The notes beneath the pieces are model-generated. The model saw only the letters and a list, made by a program, of their open reading frames with translations. It had not been told where the DNA came from and ran no database searches. From NCBI GenBank assembly GCA_019429105.1, contig JAHYJE010000003.1, forward strand, positions 1 to 64,000: 64,000 nt of DNA, in the 5' to 3' direction. Positions 44,017-53,135 of this stretch are shown piece by piece. Made by a program: the position numbers and the translations under genes. Origin of the DNA: Syntrophobacterales bacterium (GTDB lineage Bacteria; Desulfobacterota; Syntrophia; Syntrophales; UBA5619). Each line of letters starts with the position of its first letter. Positions within the stretch are counted from its first letter, which is position 1.

Positions 44017-44811
44017 ATGAAGTCCCCGGATTTCAGCCGCAAGGTCAAACAGAGCGTCGCCGCCAATTTCGATCAGAGCTTTGCAATTTACCAGGATTTT
44101 GAAGACAAGCATCGCTTATTTGCGGAAATGGCGGGACAACTGGCTGACTGGGTCGGCGTACGTCCCGGTTCAGCGGTTCTGGATTTGGGCTGCGGCAGCG
44201 GCATTTCAGCGCGCGTCCTTTGTGAACGTTACGGCTGCCGGGTTCTGGGGATCGACCTTTCCCCGAAAATGGTCGAGGCTGGCCAAAAGCGACTGGGCGA
44301 TCTCGCAGATGTCCGCCTAGTGGTGGGCGACGGCGAGGCGCCCGGCACGGCGGCGGGGGAGGAACGCTTCGACTATGTACTCTACAATGCCTCCATTTTC
44401 GTTTTTCCCGATGTTGACCAGGCCGTCCGGGAAGCGGCTCGATGTCTGAAAAAAGGAGGAGAAATGGCCTTTTCCTTCTATCCCCTGCTGGTCGGCCCGC
44501 AGGACGAGGATCTGCTGGACGAGGCGTTTCGGAGAACCGGTTACACCCCTCCCAAATTCCGGGTGATCGCCAGTTACGAAGCGGCGTGCCGGGCGCTGGC
44601 AGAGCATAAGGGGCCGGTAAGCCACTACCGTTGGGTACGGCCGCTGGATATCGGGTTTCTGAAAGATTTCTTTTCCATCCCTGCCCAATCCTCCTCGCTT
44701 TTTCCAGGCCTCGCCTACGAAGAGCGCCGTAACCGGGCATGTGCTTTATGTGACTCCCTCGCAGATTTTGCGGACGGGGGAGCTGTGGTCTGGCGGATGG
44801 CAAAAGCATAA
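44017..44811 (+). CDS. Class I SAM-dependent methyltransferase
   Basis: A 264-residue methyltransferase carries motif I VLDLGCGSGISARVL (about residues 55-69), motif II GIDLSPKMVE and DVRLVVGDGEAPG, with FDYVLYNASIF after it. The C-terminal region is not diagnostic. The substrate is unknown; small-molecule methylation is likely. GGAGG precedes the start. It lies about 100 bases after the CDF gene. Confidence 0.82.
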   Translation: MKSPDFSRKVKQSVAANFDQSFAIYQDFEDKHRLFAEMAGQLADWVGVRPGSAVLDLGCGSGISARVLCERYGCRVLGIDLSPKMVEAGQKRLGDLADVRLVVGDGEAPGTAAGEERFDYVLYNASIFVFPDVDQAVREAARCLKKGGEMAFSFYPLLVGPQDEDLLDEAFRRTGYTPPKFRVIASYEAACRALAEHKGPVSHYRWVRPLDIGFLKDFFSIPAQSSSLFPGLAYEERRNRACALCDSLADFADGGAVVWRMAKA

Positions 44812-44929
44812 TTACGGCGGCTACTTGTTCGTTCCTCTGCCTGGAGGACTCCCTGAATGTAGAGCCATTTATTGCCGCGGCTTTTCTGCAAACACGCCTC
44901 CTTGAACAACCCTCCGCCGGAAAATTTTC

Positions 44930-44959
44930 TTGACAGACGCGTCGGCTTTTTACTATGAA
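44930..44959 (+). promoter_or_regulatory. Candidate promoter of the acetyltransferase gene
   Basis: A perfect TTGACA (44930-44935) is followed after 18 bases by TATGAA (44954-44959), giving a leader of about 140 bases before the start at 45105. The rest of the 293-base gap from 44812 shows nothing recognisable. Confidence 0.45.
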
Positions 44960-45104
44960 CAAATCATAATCTTCCCAAACACATCGCGGCATAAGGCCTC
45001 TCTCTTTCGATCAGACGTTTATGATTTCGCCGAACTGCCCATCCGGGAGACAGCACGGCGGTTAAAATGTTGGCCGGTCAACTTTTGCGAAGGAGGTGCA
45101 CAGT

Positions 45105-45620
45105 ATGGACGATTTGAAAAGCGCAGTGATTGTTCAGAAGATGCTTATCGAGGACGTTGACGCCGTTTTGGGGATTGACAAGAAGATAAGGAGGATCGGG
45201 GAGGCGATCACCTATCTCCACGCGACGACGGAGTCTATCCTGACCATCGACAGGATAGGCCGGGGGAAAAACGCGAGCAGCTATGCGGACATGATTACCG
45301 GAGACATCGCCGGGATGCTGGAGACAAGCTTTGTCGCGAAAATGAATGGCAAGGTAGCGGGATTCATTATCAGCCGCAAGGCCTCCATCGGCGAGCCGCC
45401 GACGGAGATAGGGCTTATCCTGATCATGGGGGTAAACCCCGAGCATTGGGGCAAGGGGGTAGCGAAGAAACTGGCCGACGCGCTGATCGAAAAATACAAA
45501 TCACTGGGGGTCAGGGAGCTCCGGATACCGATCGACGAGCGTGATATGCAGCTCCGCGATTTCTTCAGCAAAATGGGATTTGGCGTCGGTCACATGATCG
45601 ATTACGCCAAAAAATTATAA
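45105..45620 (+). CDS. GNAT-family N-acetyltransferase
   Basis: This 171-residue protein has the GNAT fold. The acetyl-CoA loop is VNPEHWGKGVAKKLADALIEKY (about residues 106-127), close to the Q/RxxGxG/A signature, and is followed by LRIPIDERDMQLRDFFSKMGF, typical of RimI-like enzymes. It may acetylate a protein N terminus or a small amine; the substrate is open. AAGGAGG lies eight bases before ATG 45105. Confidence 0.85.
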   Translation: MDDLKSAVIVQKMLIEDVDAVLGIDKKIRRIGEAITYLHATTESILTIDRIGRGKNASSYADMITGDIAGMLETSFVAKMNGKVAGFIISRKASIGEPPTEIGLILIMGVNPEHWGKGVAKKLADALIEKYKSLGVRELRIPIDERDMQLRDFFSKMGFGVGHMIDYAKKL

Positions 45621-45649
45621 ATATCCGTGAAGATGCGCCCGTTGCGGCT

Positions 45650-46876
45650 TCAGAGCACCTGGCTTATATGGACGGCTTTGAACAGCCCGCCGGAGGCCGC
45701 AGCCGCCTTGGAAAGCTGAATCAGGCAGCCGGGGCAGTCGGTTACGACCAGAGAAGCGCCTGTTTCTTCGATATTTTTTTGTTTATTTGCCAGAATCTTG
45801 GCCGCTGTATCGGGATGATCGACATGAAACGAACCGGCGCCGCCGCAGCAGACGCTGGCCCCGTTCATCTCGACAAAATTTCCCGCTTTGCGGAGCAGCG
45901 CGCGCGGCTCTTTCGTTATTCCTTGACCACGCGCCAGGTGACAGGGATCGTGATAGGTCAAAACCGCGTCTGTCCTCTGGCGAGGGGTGTAACCAGCCTG
46001 CGCGAGATATTCGGTCAGGTCCATAACCTTGTTGCTGAATCTTTCCGCCTTTTCCTTTATCTCCGGATCGTCCGTGAAGAACGAGCCGTAATTTTTAAGG
46101 GTCGCGCCGCAGCTTGCGCAATCCGTGACGACAACCTCGGCGTCAGCGAAGATTTCGATGTTTTTACGGGCAAGGGCGAGAAAATCCTGCCGTTCGCCGT
46201 GGGCCAGATGGGGCAGGCCGCAGCAGACGTTCCTTTTTTCAACCAGGGGGGCGGTGGTTCCGATTATTTTCCGACTTTGGGCGGCGGCTTCGGGGAACAT
46301 CATCTCCATGCCGCAGCCGTGAAAATAGGAAACGGGGGCGCCCTTGGTCACTGTTTTGTCGGAGGGAGGCGCCTGCCGGCCGAGGGCGGCGGGTCCCGCG
46401 AACGAAACCAGAAAATGGGAGCGGGTGTACTCCTCCGGCGCCATGCCGTGCGGGACGAGACTATTGAGGCCGGTGCGGCGCAGCAGCGCCAGGGTTTTTG
46501 CCGCCGCCGAGACAACCCCCCGCCGCTTCAGGATGCCGCCGACTATTCTGTATTCCAGACTTGGCCCGCCGAACAGATCAACGAGGTGCTGGCGGACATC
46601 AACCATTGCCTCGTCGGTAGGAACATTGGCCGGGCAGATTTCCACACAGGCCCGGCACAACAGGCAGAAATCGACCGCCTTTTGCAAGGCCCGAGTCGGC
46701 TTCAATCCCCCCCGGGCCAGGGCGAGAACAAGCGAATTTTTCCCCCTTGCCCCGGTCGCTTCGATTTCCTTTACCCCGAAGAGCGGGCAAACCGTCAGGC
46801 AAGAGCCGCAGCGGTCGCAACTGTGTATTCTTTTTGCCGCCGCCTCAAGGAGCGTGCCATTGGCTTCTTTCTCCAT
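45650..46876 (-). CDS. glcF: Glycolate/lactate oxidase iron-sulfur subunit (GlcF-like)
   Basis: A 408-residue Fe-S protein has two ferredoxin-type motifs (CDRCGSCLTVCP and CLLCRACVEICP, residues 20-95) and two CCG domains, seen as CGMEMMFP...CCGLPH and CHLARGQG...CCGGAGSFH with VTDCPGC. CCG proteins pass electrons from a flavin dehydrogenase to the quinone pool or to a heterodisulfide-type partner. ATG 46876 has GAGG upstream; an ATG at 46933 overlapping the glcD stop is the alternative. It forms a pair with the FAD subunit. Confidence 0.88.
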   Translation of the reverse strand: MEKEANGTLLEAAAKRIHSCDRCGSCLTVCPLFGVKEIEATGARGKNSLVLALARGGLKPTRALQKAVDFCLLCRACVEICPANVPTDEAMVDVRQHLVDLFGGPSLEYRIVGGILKRRGVVSAAAKTLALLRRTGLNSLVPHGMAPEEYTRSHFLVSFAGPAALGRQAPPSDKTVTKGAPVSYFHGCGMEMMFPEAAAQSRKIIGTTAPLVEKRNVCCGLPHLAHGERQDFLALARKNIEIFADAEVVVTDCASCGATLKNYGSFFTDDPEIKEKAERFSNKVMDLTEYLAQAGYTPRQRTDAVLTYHDPCHLARGQGITKEPRALLRKAGNFVEMNGASVCCGGAGSFHVDHPDTAAKILANKQKNIEETGASLVVTDCPGCLIQLSKAAAASGGLFKAVHISQVL

Positions 46877-46926
46877 TGTTTCCTCTTCTTTATCTTTTTT
46901 TGTGACGGAGCGCCGCCACGAGTGCT

Positions 46927-48315
46927 TCACCATATTTTTCCGGGATTGAGCAATCCCTGGGGATCGAGCGCGGCCTTGACGGCCTTCATCGTTTTGAGGG
47001 CGATGTCGCCTACGGCATTGGCAAAGTACGGCCGCTTGGTGATGCCGATGCCGTGCTCCCCGGAAAGGGTGCCGCCAACGCTGAGCGCCGCGGCGAAGAT
47101 CTCTTCAATCGCCTGGTGCACCTTTTCCTTTGCACCCGGCCGGGAAATATCGCAGAGGAGCGACGGATGAAGGTTCCCGTCGCCAGCGTGGCCGTAAACC
47201 GCGATGAGCAGATCATGTTTTTCTCCAATCTTTTTGATCAGTCGCACGACCTCGGGAAACGCGTCGCGGGGGACGGAGATGTCCTCGCTGAAATGGTCGG
47301 GGGCGAGGGTGGAAATGGCCGAGCTGATTCCCCGGCGGATTGCCCACAGTTCGTCAGCCTCCTGTTGCGAGCCGGCGGCTCGAAACAAAAGCGCCCCGCA
47401 GGATTGGGCAACGTTCTTTATTTTGTTTGTCTGTGCATCCAAAGACGGATCATCATTTCCGTCTATTTCGATGATGACCGCGGCGGCAGCGTCGGCGGGG
47501 AGTGTCATGTTCCGCCGTTCGGCAGCGATCGTGAGGCAGGTTTTGTCAAGTATTTCCGAGGCGGCAGGGACAATGCCCGCCTGCAGCATATCGTGGATCA
47601 TCCGGCAGCCGTCGTCGAGCGAGGCGAACATGACCTGCAGCGTGCCCCGTTTTTCCGGCATCGCAATCAGCCGCATCAGTACCCGGGTGATCACGCCGAG
47701 GGTTCCCTCGGAACCGACAAAGATGCTCGTCAGATCGTACCCGGTGACATTTTTGATCATCTTGCCGCCGGTATGCAGGATCGAGCCGTCAGCCAGCACC
47801 ACCTCGAGCCCCATCACATAGTTTTTTGTCACCCCGTACTTGACGGCGCGCATTCCGCCGGAGTTTTCCGCCACATTGCCGCCGATCGTCGAAAATTTCC
47901 AACTGGCCGGATCGGGGGGATAGAACAGTCCCTTGGCGGCGCAGCAGTCGTAGAGGTCAACCGTGCGGACGCCGGCCTCGGCTGTAACCATCATGTTGCG
48001 GTAGTCGAGCTCGATGATCTGTTTCATCCGGTCCAGCGAAAGGGCAATGCCGCCCTTGAGCGGGATGCTGCCCCCGGTGCGGCCGCTTGCGGCGCCCCGC
48101 GGCGTTACGAAAATTTCATGTTCCGAGGCGATTGCCATGACCCGCGACACCTCGTCCGTGGTCAGAGGGCGGACAACCAGCTCCGGTTTGTTGGCCGGCA
48201 CAAGCGGGACGAACGACGAGTCGTAGGAGTAGCCGAAGAGATCAAGCTCGGCATCGAGTACGTTGGGGGCGCCGACAACATCACGGATTTTCTGTACTAT
48301 ATCGTTGGACAGCAT
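46927..48315 (-). CDS. glcD: FAD-linked 2-hydroxyacid dehydrogenase (GlcD-like)
   Basis: This 462-residue flavoprotein oxidises a 2-hydroxyacid such as glycolate or D-lactate. The FAD-binding PCMH domain has VTPRGAASGRTGGSIPLKGG, NMMVTAEAGVRTVDLY and ENSGGMRAVKYGVTKNYVMGLEVVL. The C-terminal FAD-oxidase domain has VYGHAGDGNLHPSL and SGEHGIGITKRPY with its histidines. The start at ATG 48315 has AAGGAG upstream. It is co-transcribed with the Fe-S subunit, and could act with the two NAD-linked hydroxyacid dehydrogenases of the window. Confidence 0.9.
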   Translation of the reverse strand: MLSNDIVQKIRDVVGAPNVLDAELDLFGYSYDSSFVPLVPANKPELVVRPLTTDEVSRVMAIASEHEIFVTPRGAASGRTGGSIPLKGGIALSLDRMKQIIELDYRNMMVTAEAGVRTVDLYDCCAAKGLFYPPDPASWKFSTIGGNVAENSGGMRAVKYGVTKNYVMGLEVVLADGSILHTGGKMIKNVTGYDLTSIFVGSEGTLGVITRVLMRLIAMPEKRGTLQVMFASLDDGCRMIHDMLQAGIVPAASEILDKTCLTIAAERRNMTLPADAAAAVIIEIDGNDDPSLDAQTNKIKNVAQSCGALLFRAAGSQQEADELWAIRRGISSAISTLAPDHFSEDISVPRDAFPEVVRLIKKIGEKHDLLIAVYGHAGDGNLHPSLLCDISRPGAKEKVHQAIEEIFAAALSVGGTLSGEHGIGITKRPYFANAVGDIALKTMKAVKAALDPQGLLNPGKIW

Positions 48316-48405
48316 ATTGGGCGTTCTCCTTTCAAGCCGGCAGTTTTTAGCATAACCAGGCCGGCGATACAACGGGTGAAACAGGGCAGGCATTCCCCGG
48401 CGCTT

Positions 48406-49551
48406 TCAGTAAAGGGGATATTCGAGAAGACGGCATTCTATCGCACCGTTGTAAAAGGGGATGCGCCTTTTTGTCCGTAGGCCGATGCTCTTGGCCAAAG
48501 TCAGGTTGCCGGTGAAGATGAAGCCGCTGCACCCTTTCCCTCGCTGCTTGAAGAAATCGCCGATTTCCTTGTACAGTCCTCCCAGCGTTGCAATGTCTCC
48601 GGTTCTCTCCCCGTAGGGCGGGTTGACGACGATCACGCCGCCGCCGGGGACGGGCGTCTCGGCGAGCGGGCAGACGGTGAATTCGATTGTCTGCTCCACG
48701 CCGGCGGTCTTGGCATTTTGTCTCGCCGCAGCGATGGCTTCCGGATCGATATCCGCAGCGACGATCCGGGCATTGCTTGGATGTTTTGCGGCTCGCGCGT
48801 GCAGACGGAGTTTACGCCACTCGACTGGGTCGAACCCCCGCAGATGGTGAAACCCATAATTGCTCCGGAGCAATCCCGGCGCCATCCCCTCAGCCTGAAG
48901 CGCCGCCTCAATCGCGAGCGTGCCGCTGCCGCACATGGGATTTATAAAAAATCCTGTTTTGTCCCAGCCGGTTGCGGCGATAACCGCGGCGGCCAGGGTT
49001 TCGCGCATCGGCGCCGCGAGCGGAATCTTGCGGTAGCCCCGCCGGGAAAGCGGCTCGCCGGAGGTATCGAGATAAACCTCGACGTCGTTTTCCTTCCAGA
49101 AAACATGCACCACCGCCTTGTCCCGCGTCGGTCCGGAATCGGGTCTTCTGCCCCGCCTCTCCAGCATCCGATCCACTATCGCGTCTTTCGTCTTCTGGTT
49201 GACGAAGCGGGTGTCGGTAATGGACGGGGTGTCCACCGTCGAGGTGACGCACAGATAGGCGTGTTCTCCCCGATCCCAGAGGATATCCTCCCAGGAGATC
49301 CCCCGTACCCCTCGGTAGAGGTCGAAGGGATTATTCGCGCGGAAGGTTTTGAGCCGGTACAAAACCCGATGCCCCGTCCGCAGGTGCAGATTGAGAAGCA
49401 TTGTGTCGGCGAGCGTTCCTTGCGTCTCGACGGATGCCTCTCCCTCCTTCAGGGCGGAAAAACCGAGGGCGCGGACCTCCCCGACCAGCCACGGAGCGAT
49501 TCCCTTCGGGCAGGTGATCAGAATTTTTTCTTTATAATCGTTAAGCGGCAT
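48406..49551 (-). CDS. THUMP-domain RNA methyltransferase (RlmL/TrmN-like)
   Basis: This 381-residue class I methyltransferase has an N-terminal THUMP domain (residues 45-155) and a catalytic domain with motif I INPMCGSGTLAIEAAL (about residues 205-220), IVAADIDPEA, and the N2-guanine-type catalytic VVNPPYGERTGD. It resembles the first half of RlmL, which makes m2G in 23S rRNA. GAGGAGACC precedes ATG 49551. It lies 91 bases upstream of glcD in the same direction. Confidence 0.9.
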   Translation of the reverse strand: MPLNDYKEKILITCPKGIAPWLVGEVRALGFSALKEGEASVETQGTLADTMLLNLHLRTGHRVLYRLKTFRANNPFDLYRGVRGISWEDILWDRGEHAYLCVTSTVDTPSITDTRFVNQKTKDAIVDRMLERRGRRPDSGPTRDKAVVHVFWKENDVEVYLDTSGEPLSRRGYRKIPLAAPMRETLAAAVIAATGWDKTGFFINPMCGSGTLAIEAALQAEGMAPGLLRSNYGFHHLRGFDPVEWRKLRLHARAAKHPSNARIVAADIDPEAIAAARQNAKTAGVEQTIEFTVCPLAETPVPGGGVIVVNPPYGERTGDIATLGGLYKEIGDFFKQRGKGCSGFIFTGNLTLAKSIGLRTKRRIPFYNGAIECRLLEYPLY

Positions 49552-49702
49552 CGGCTGGTCTCCTCAAAAATCGTTTGCTATCTTCGCCGGAAGCAGGTAG
49601 AAAATCAAGCTGTTTTAATGGCAACAGGTAGATTGCCGACAGGGGAGCTGCTCTGGCAACGCTGAGAATATCAATGCTTTTTGCCGCAGGAGGCGAAAAA
49701 AG

Positions 49703-50740
49703 ATGGAACTCAAAAAAAATAGCAATATTCCCTTTTTGATCCTGTTGTGGTTTGTGACGCTCCTTTTTTTCTGGCTGCTGAAACCCTTTGCCTTCCCGAT
49801 CTTCTGGGCCGCTGTCATCGCCGGCATTGCCCGCCCTTGCTACTCCCGGATAAACAAACGGCTTGGGCGCCCAACCCTGAGTCTCTCGCTGCTCTTTGTT
49901 GCCGGTGTGTTTGTCCTGCTGGTTCTGCTGGCGGGGCTGGGGGTGATGATTTTTGATGAAGCCGCGGCCCTGTATCAGATGGCGAAGCCCGGAGAAAACA
50001 GCATCAACGCCGGTTTTCAGCGGATTATCGACGCATTTACGGACAACTACTTCGCCCGGCTGGCCGGTGTAAACCGGGAGATGGCGCTTGCCAAGGCAAC
50101 TGACGCGGTGCGCTCCCTGGCGAATTATCTTGTGATCCATCTGACGAGTATCACGCAAAACACCCTCGGTATGCTGGTCCAGTTCGGCATCATGCTCTAC
50201 ACACTCTTTTTTTTCCTGCGGGATGGAGACAGTTTTATTTCTATGGCGGCAAAAATCCTGCCTGGCGATGAGGAACAGCAGCGATTCCTCTTCAAGCAGT
50301 TTATCGCTACGGCCCGCTCGACGCTGAAGGCGACGCTGATCATCGGCGGCATCCAGGGGGCAATCGGGGCGGTTGTCTTTTTGATTGCCGGGGTAAAGGG
50401 GGCGTTTATCTGGGGCGGGATGATGGTCGTCATGTCAATCGTGCCAGTTGTCGGCTGCACGATCATCTGGGCGCCGGCTGGCGTCATCATGCTGTTACTG
50501 GGCAATGTCTGGGAGGGAATCCTGATCCTCGCCGCCGGTTTTTTCCTGATCAGTGCGGTGGACAATCTGCTCCGCCCGGTTCTGGTTGGACGGGATGTGG
50601 AGATGCACCCGCTTTTAATCTTTCTTTCGACGCTCGGCGGGATCGCCCTGTTCGGTTTTTCCGGATTCGTCATCGGCCCGGTTGTTACCGCACTTTTGAT
50701 TGCCGTCTGGGAGCTGCGCGAGAAGTTTTACCGGAAATAG
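49703..50740 (+). CDS. AI-2E family membrane transporter
   Basis: This 345-residue protein has about seven to eight hydrophobic segments, the first pair at residues 8-45. The family pattern of a long soluble loop (FDEAAALYQMAKPG to NREMALAKATDAV) is followed by FLRDGDSFI, GGIQGAIGAVVFLIAGVKGAFIWG and VDNLLRPVLVGRDVEMHPLLIFLSTLGG. Members export varied small molecules or sodium; the AI-2 link is only one case. AGGAGG precedes ATG 49703. It is divergent from the THUMP methyltransferase. Confidence 0.88.
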   Translation: MELKKNSNIPFLILLWFVTLLFFWLLKPFAFPIFWAAVIAGIARPCYSRINKRLGRPTLSLSLLFVAGVFVLLVLLAGLGVMIFDEAAALYQMAKPGENSINAGFQRIIDAFTDNYFARLAGVNREMALAKATDAVRSLANYLVIHLTSITQNTLGMLVQFGIMLYTLFFFLRDGDSFISMAAKILPGDEEQQRFLFKQFIATARSTLKATLIIGGIQGAIGAVVFLIAGVKGAFIWGGMMVVMSIVPVVGCTIIWAPAGVIMLLLGNVWEGILILAAGFFLISAVDNLLRPVLVGRDVEMHPLLIFLSTLGGIALFGFSGFVIGPVVTALLIAVWELREKFYRK

Positions 50741-50887
50741 CTCTATAACCGCTAAACGTCTGCCGGAAGCCTTGACGCTTATGACTTCGGGGCTTGCCTT
50801 AGGCGTGGCCGGGGCGTTTTTTACCTTTGCAAAGGCATCCGCAATTCTTGCGGACCAGAAGGGCAAGGGCGGGGAGATATTTCTGTT

Positions 50888-52567
50888 CTACGGGGCAATC
50901 AGCAGGAACGGGGAGTAGCGCCCTTCCAGGTCGTTTTCGGCGATATTTTTGTATTCCTCGGAAAATTCCTCCCAGATAAGCTCCAGCGCCGCGCGCAGGG
51001 AGTTGGCCGCATCTGGTTCAAAATCGGGAGCTCCTTCCAGAAAAGCGTTTATAAATAAATTTTTATATGACAGCATCCGATACGGGGGGTGTTCTTCCCC
51101 TTGACGCAGCGAGTGGAAGAACCGGCCGGCTTCGCTGCGCGAAAGGGGGGTAAACGACTGGCCGCCGTCCAGAATTTTGTGCGCCCAGCGGGTGAACAGC
51201 AGGGAGTGAACGTCCTTGCGTTCGGCAAGTCGTAACTGATCAGCGTGGCCCACGGGCGACAGGCGGGCCAGCATCCGGTCGAGGGCCTGCATCATGCGGA
51301 GCTGCTCTCGGGCGTGATCCAGCTCCTCCATACTGGCAAATTCATTGAATGGTTCGTCATTTTTATCGCCCGTGAAAAAGTGGGGGCGCTCCCCAAGGAG
51401 GCCGTCCAAAGTGTCGCCCCAGGGGCTTCCCCAGAACTCGTTTTTCCAGCCCTGGCCAAAGAACCAGCTTTCCTGCCGCCACCGTTTTGCGTCCCGTTGC
51501 AGGCTGACCGCAAAACCGTATCCGGAGCGAAAGAGAGTCAAAAGGGAGTGTTTGCGCAAAAGATTTTCTGCTGCGGCGCTATTATTGCCGCAGAGACGCT
51601 CCAGAACGATATTCAAGTATCCTGCTGCCTGTTTGCAGGAAGCGGCAAGAACATCCGGATCGGAGAGCTCGGGGAAGTTTCCGGCGGCGATAATCCGGTT
51701 GGCAAGATCGGCGAATTCCAGAGAGAGGCGGTCAAATAGCAGGGAATCGGAAATGCGGGAAAGAGACAGGGAAAACAGACTCTCCTTGGCAACCTGTAAA
51801 AGCGGCAGCGTGGGGATCAGCTCGTTTTCGCTCTGGTCAAAGAGTTTGCCGGGCGCAAGCGGCAGCGTTTCCGCGTCGAGGGCAGACACGGCAAGCGGGG
51901 CGTAAACTGCAATCGCCTCTGCAAACGGGAGAAAACCATGCTCGGCGATGCGGTTGTTCCTGAGGCGGTACAATTCCTCCTCCGCCTCGGTGGGGCTGAG
52001 CGCGGCAAGACCGAAGAGCAGTTCCTGATACTCTTCGTGGTCGTTCTTTCCCAGCAGGGAAAGCAGCTCCTCGATCGTCTCCTGGTCCTCTTCGTGAAAG
52101 GCCTTGATGTAGAACCGTCCATCCAGCGTAAACCAGGTGTTCGGGAGGTCAGTGTCATCACCCTCATCCTTGATGATCACCTCGGCCATGCGGAACAAAA
52201 GCAGCGACAGAAATGTCTGCTCCTCTTCGAACAGCCAGGCGGACAGCCTCTCCGGATCGGCTTCGGCAAGGATTTTCAACCAGCCCAGGGCCTTTTGGGG
52301 GGACAACAGATCCTTGCGCCAGACATCGAGATCAACCAGATACTGCCATTGTTCTTCGCTCGCAACTTCAAGTAGGGCAAGGCAGTCCTCTTGGCCGATG
52401 CGCTTGACGATCCAGAAAAGATCCTCGGCGGGCAATTTCCGCACCAACTCCCCGGGGTTTTCGCTGTCGAGGATGCGCTGGAGCAGCTTGTCGCCGGAAA
52501 GCGACAGCAAATCAATATTGCTGGCTTTTCCGTAAAGGCGTTTTGATAAAGTTAATGGTGAAGTCAC
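50888..52567 (-). CDS. DUF6178 family protein
   Basis: A 559-residue soluble protein, highly helical and acidic, with no enzyme motif I can see. It matches my recollection of the DUF6178 family of deltaproteobacteria: an N-terminal LSGDKLLQRILDSENPGELVRKLPAEDLFWIVKRIG, then repeated helical blocks (LLELASEEQW-like, LSLLLFRMAEVIIKDEG, YQELLFGLAALSPTEAEEELYRLRNNRIAEHGF). The repeat-like helices suggest a protein-protein scaffold. GTG 52567 has AGGAG upstream. It stands alone. Confidence 0.75.
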   Translation of the reverse strand: MTSPLTLSKRLYGKASNIDLLSLSGDKLLQRILDSENPGELVRKLPAEDLFWIVKRIGQEDCLALLEVASEEQWQYLVDLDVWRKDLLSPQKALGWLKILAEADPERLSAWLFEEEQTFLSLLLFRMAEVIIKDEGDDTDLPNTWFTLDGRFYIKAFHEEDQETIEELLSLLGKNDHEEYQELLFGLAALSPTEAEEELYRLRNNRIAEHGFLPFAEAIAVYAPLAVSALDAETLPLAPGKLFDQSENELIPTLPLLQVAKESLFSLSLSRISDSLLFDRLSLEFADLANRIIAAGNFPELSDPDVLAASCKQAAGYLNIVLERLCGNNSAAAENLLRKHSLLTLFRSGYGFAVSLQRDAKRWRQESWFFGQGWKNEFWGSPWGDTLDGLLGERPHFFTGDKNDEPFNEFASMEELDHAREQLRMMQALDRMLARLSPVGHADQLRLAERKDVHSLLFTRWAHKILDGGQSFTPLSRSEAGRFFHSLRQGEEHPPYRMLSYKNLFINAFLEGAPDFEPDAANSLRAALELIWEEFSEEYKNIAENDLEGRYSPFLLIAP

Positions 52568-52828
52568 TATTTATAGCTCCTTTTCCTCTGTGGGGCGTAG
52601 AAAGGCTGCTCCGTTTTCGTCTGCAGCGGCGATTCATTGCGCGGCCAGACTGGCGGCAAGCGCTTCCTCCTCGTTGTTTACTCCTTTTCCGTACGGAGTT
52701 TTTCGTAAATGCCTGATATCGTTGTCAGCGGAACTTGTCAATGAAAAAGCTTGAACGCAGCAGGGGACTTTTCTTGTAGCCGTCAATTATCCCCGCCGAT
52801 GTTCGGTATAGCTCATGGAATCTCGTGA

Positions 52829-52874
52829 AATCCCCACTTCGATCTGGCCATATGCCCAGATCGGAGTGGGGATT
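52829..52874. promoter_or_regulatory. Long palindrome upstream of the formate dehydrogenase operon
   Basis: AATCCCCACTTCGATCTGG (52829-52847) pairs with the segment 52856-52874 over 19 positions, only one of them a G-T pair, around an eight-base loop. There is no T tract, so it does not look like a terminator. Its centre lies about 105 bases before the expected start of transcription from the sigma-54 promoter at 52931, the usual distance for an enhancer-binding activator. The rest of 52568-53135 apart from this and the promoter shows no gene. Confidence 0.6.
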
Positions 52875-52930
52875 AATAACTCTATCTGCGTAATTATCTA
52901 ATTATAGTAGTAAATTAAAATATGATTTTC

Positions 52931-52945
52931 TGGCATGTTTATTGC
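52931..52945 (+). promoter_or_regulatory. Sigma-54 (RpoN) promoter of fdnGHI
   Basis: TGGCATG, four bases, TTGC (52931-52945) matches the -24/-12 consensus with GG and GC at the right spacing. Transcription would start near 52957, leaving a leader of about 180 bases before fdnG. Formate metabolism genes are often RpoN-dependent, for example under FhlA in E. coli. Confidence 0.72.
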
Positions 52946-53135
52946 GTATTTTGCAACGTCATCAAGGAAGGCGGCGCTCGGCCGCTCGGAATTCTGTGCA
53001 CCGGTTGCGGGGCCGTTATGTTTTCCATTGGCACCAAATCTTATAGTTGTAGAATCCGACATCCTAAAAGTTGTTTCTGTCCAATATCAAAATCAGCCAT
53101 TAAAAATCAATTCTTGTAAGGAGGATCTGACGTCT

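Noticed and set aside
50763-50899. A plus-strand frame of about 40 codons after the AI-2E gene, with hydrophobic content.
   Set aside because: It has no clear ribosome site and its end overlaps the DUF6178 gene on the other strand.
52922-53119. A 65-codon plus-strand frame with several cysteines just before fdnG.
   Set aside because: It starts inside the sigma-54 promoter, has no ribosome site, and its cysteine pattern matches no motif.
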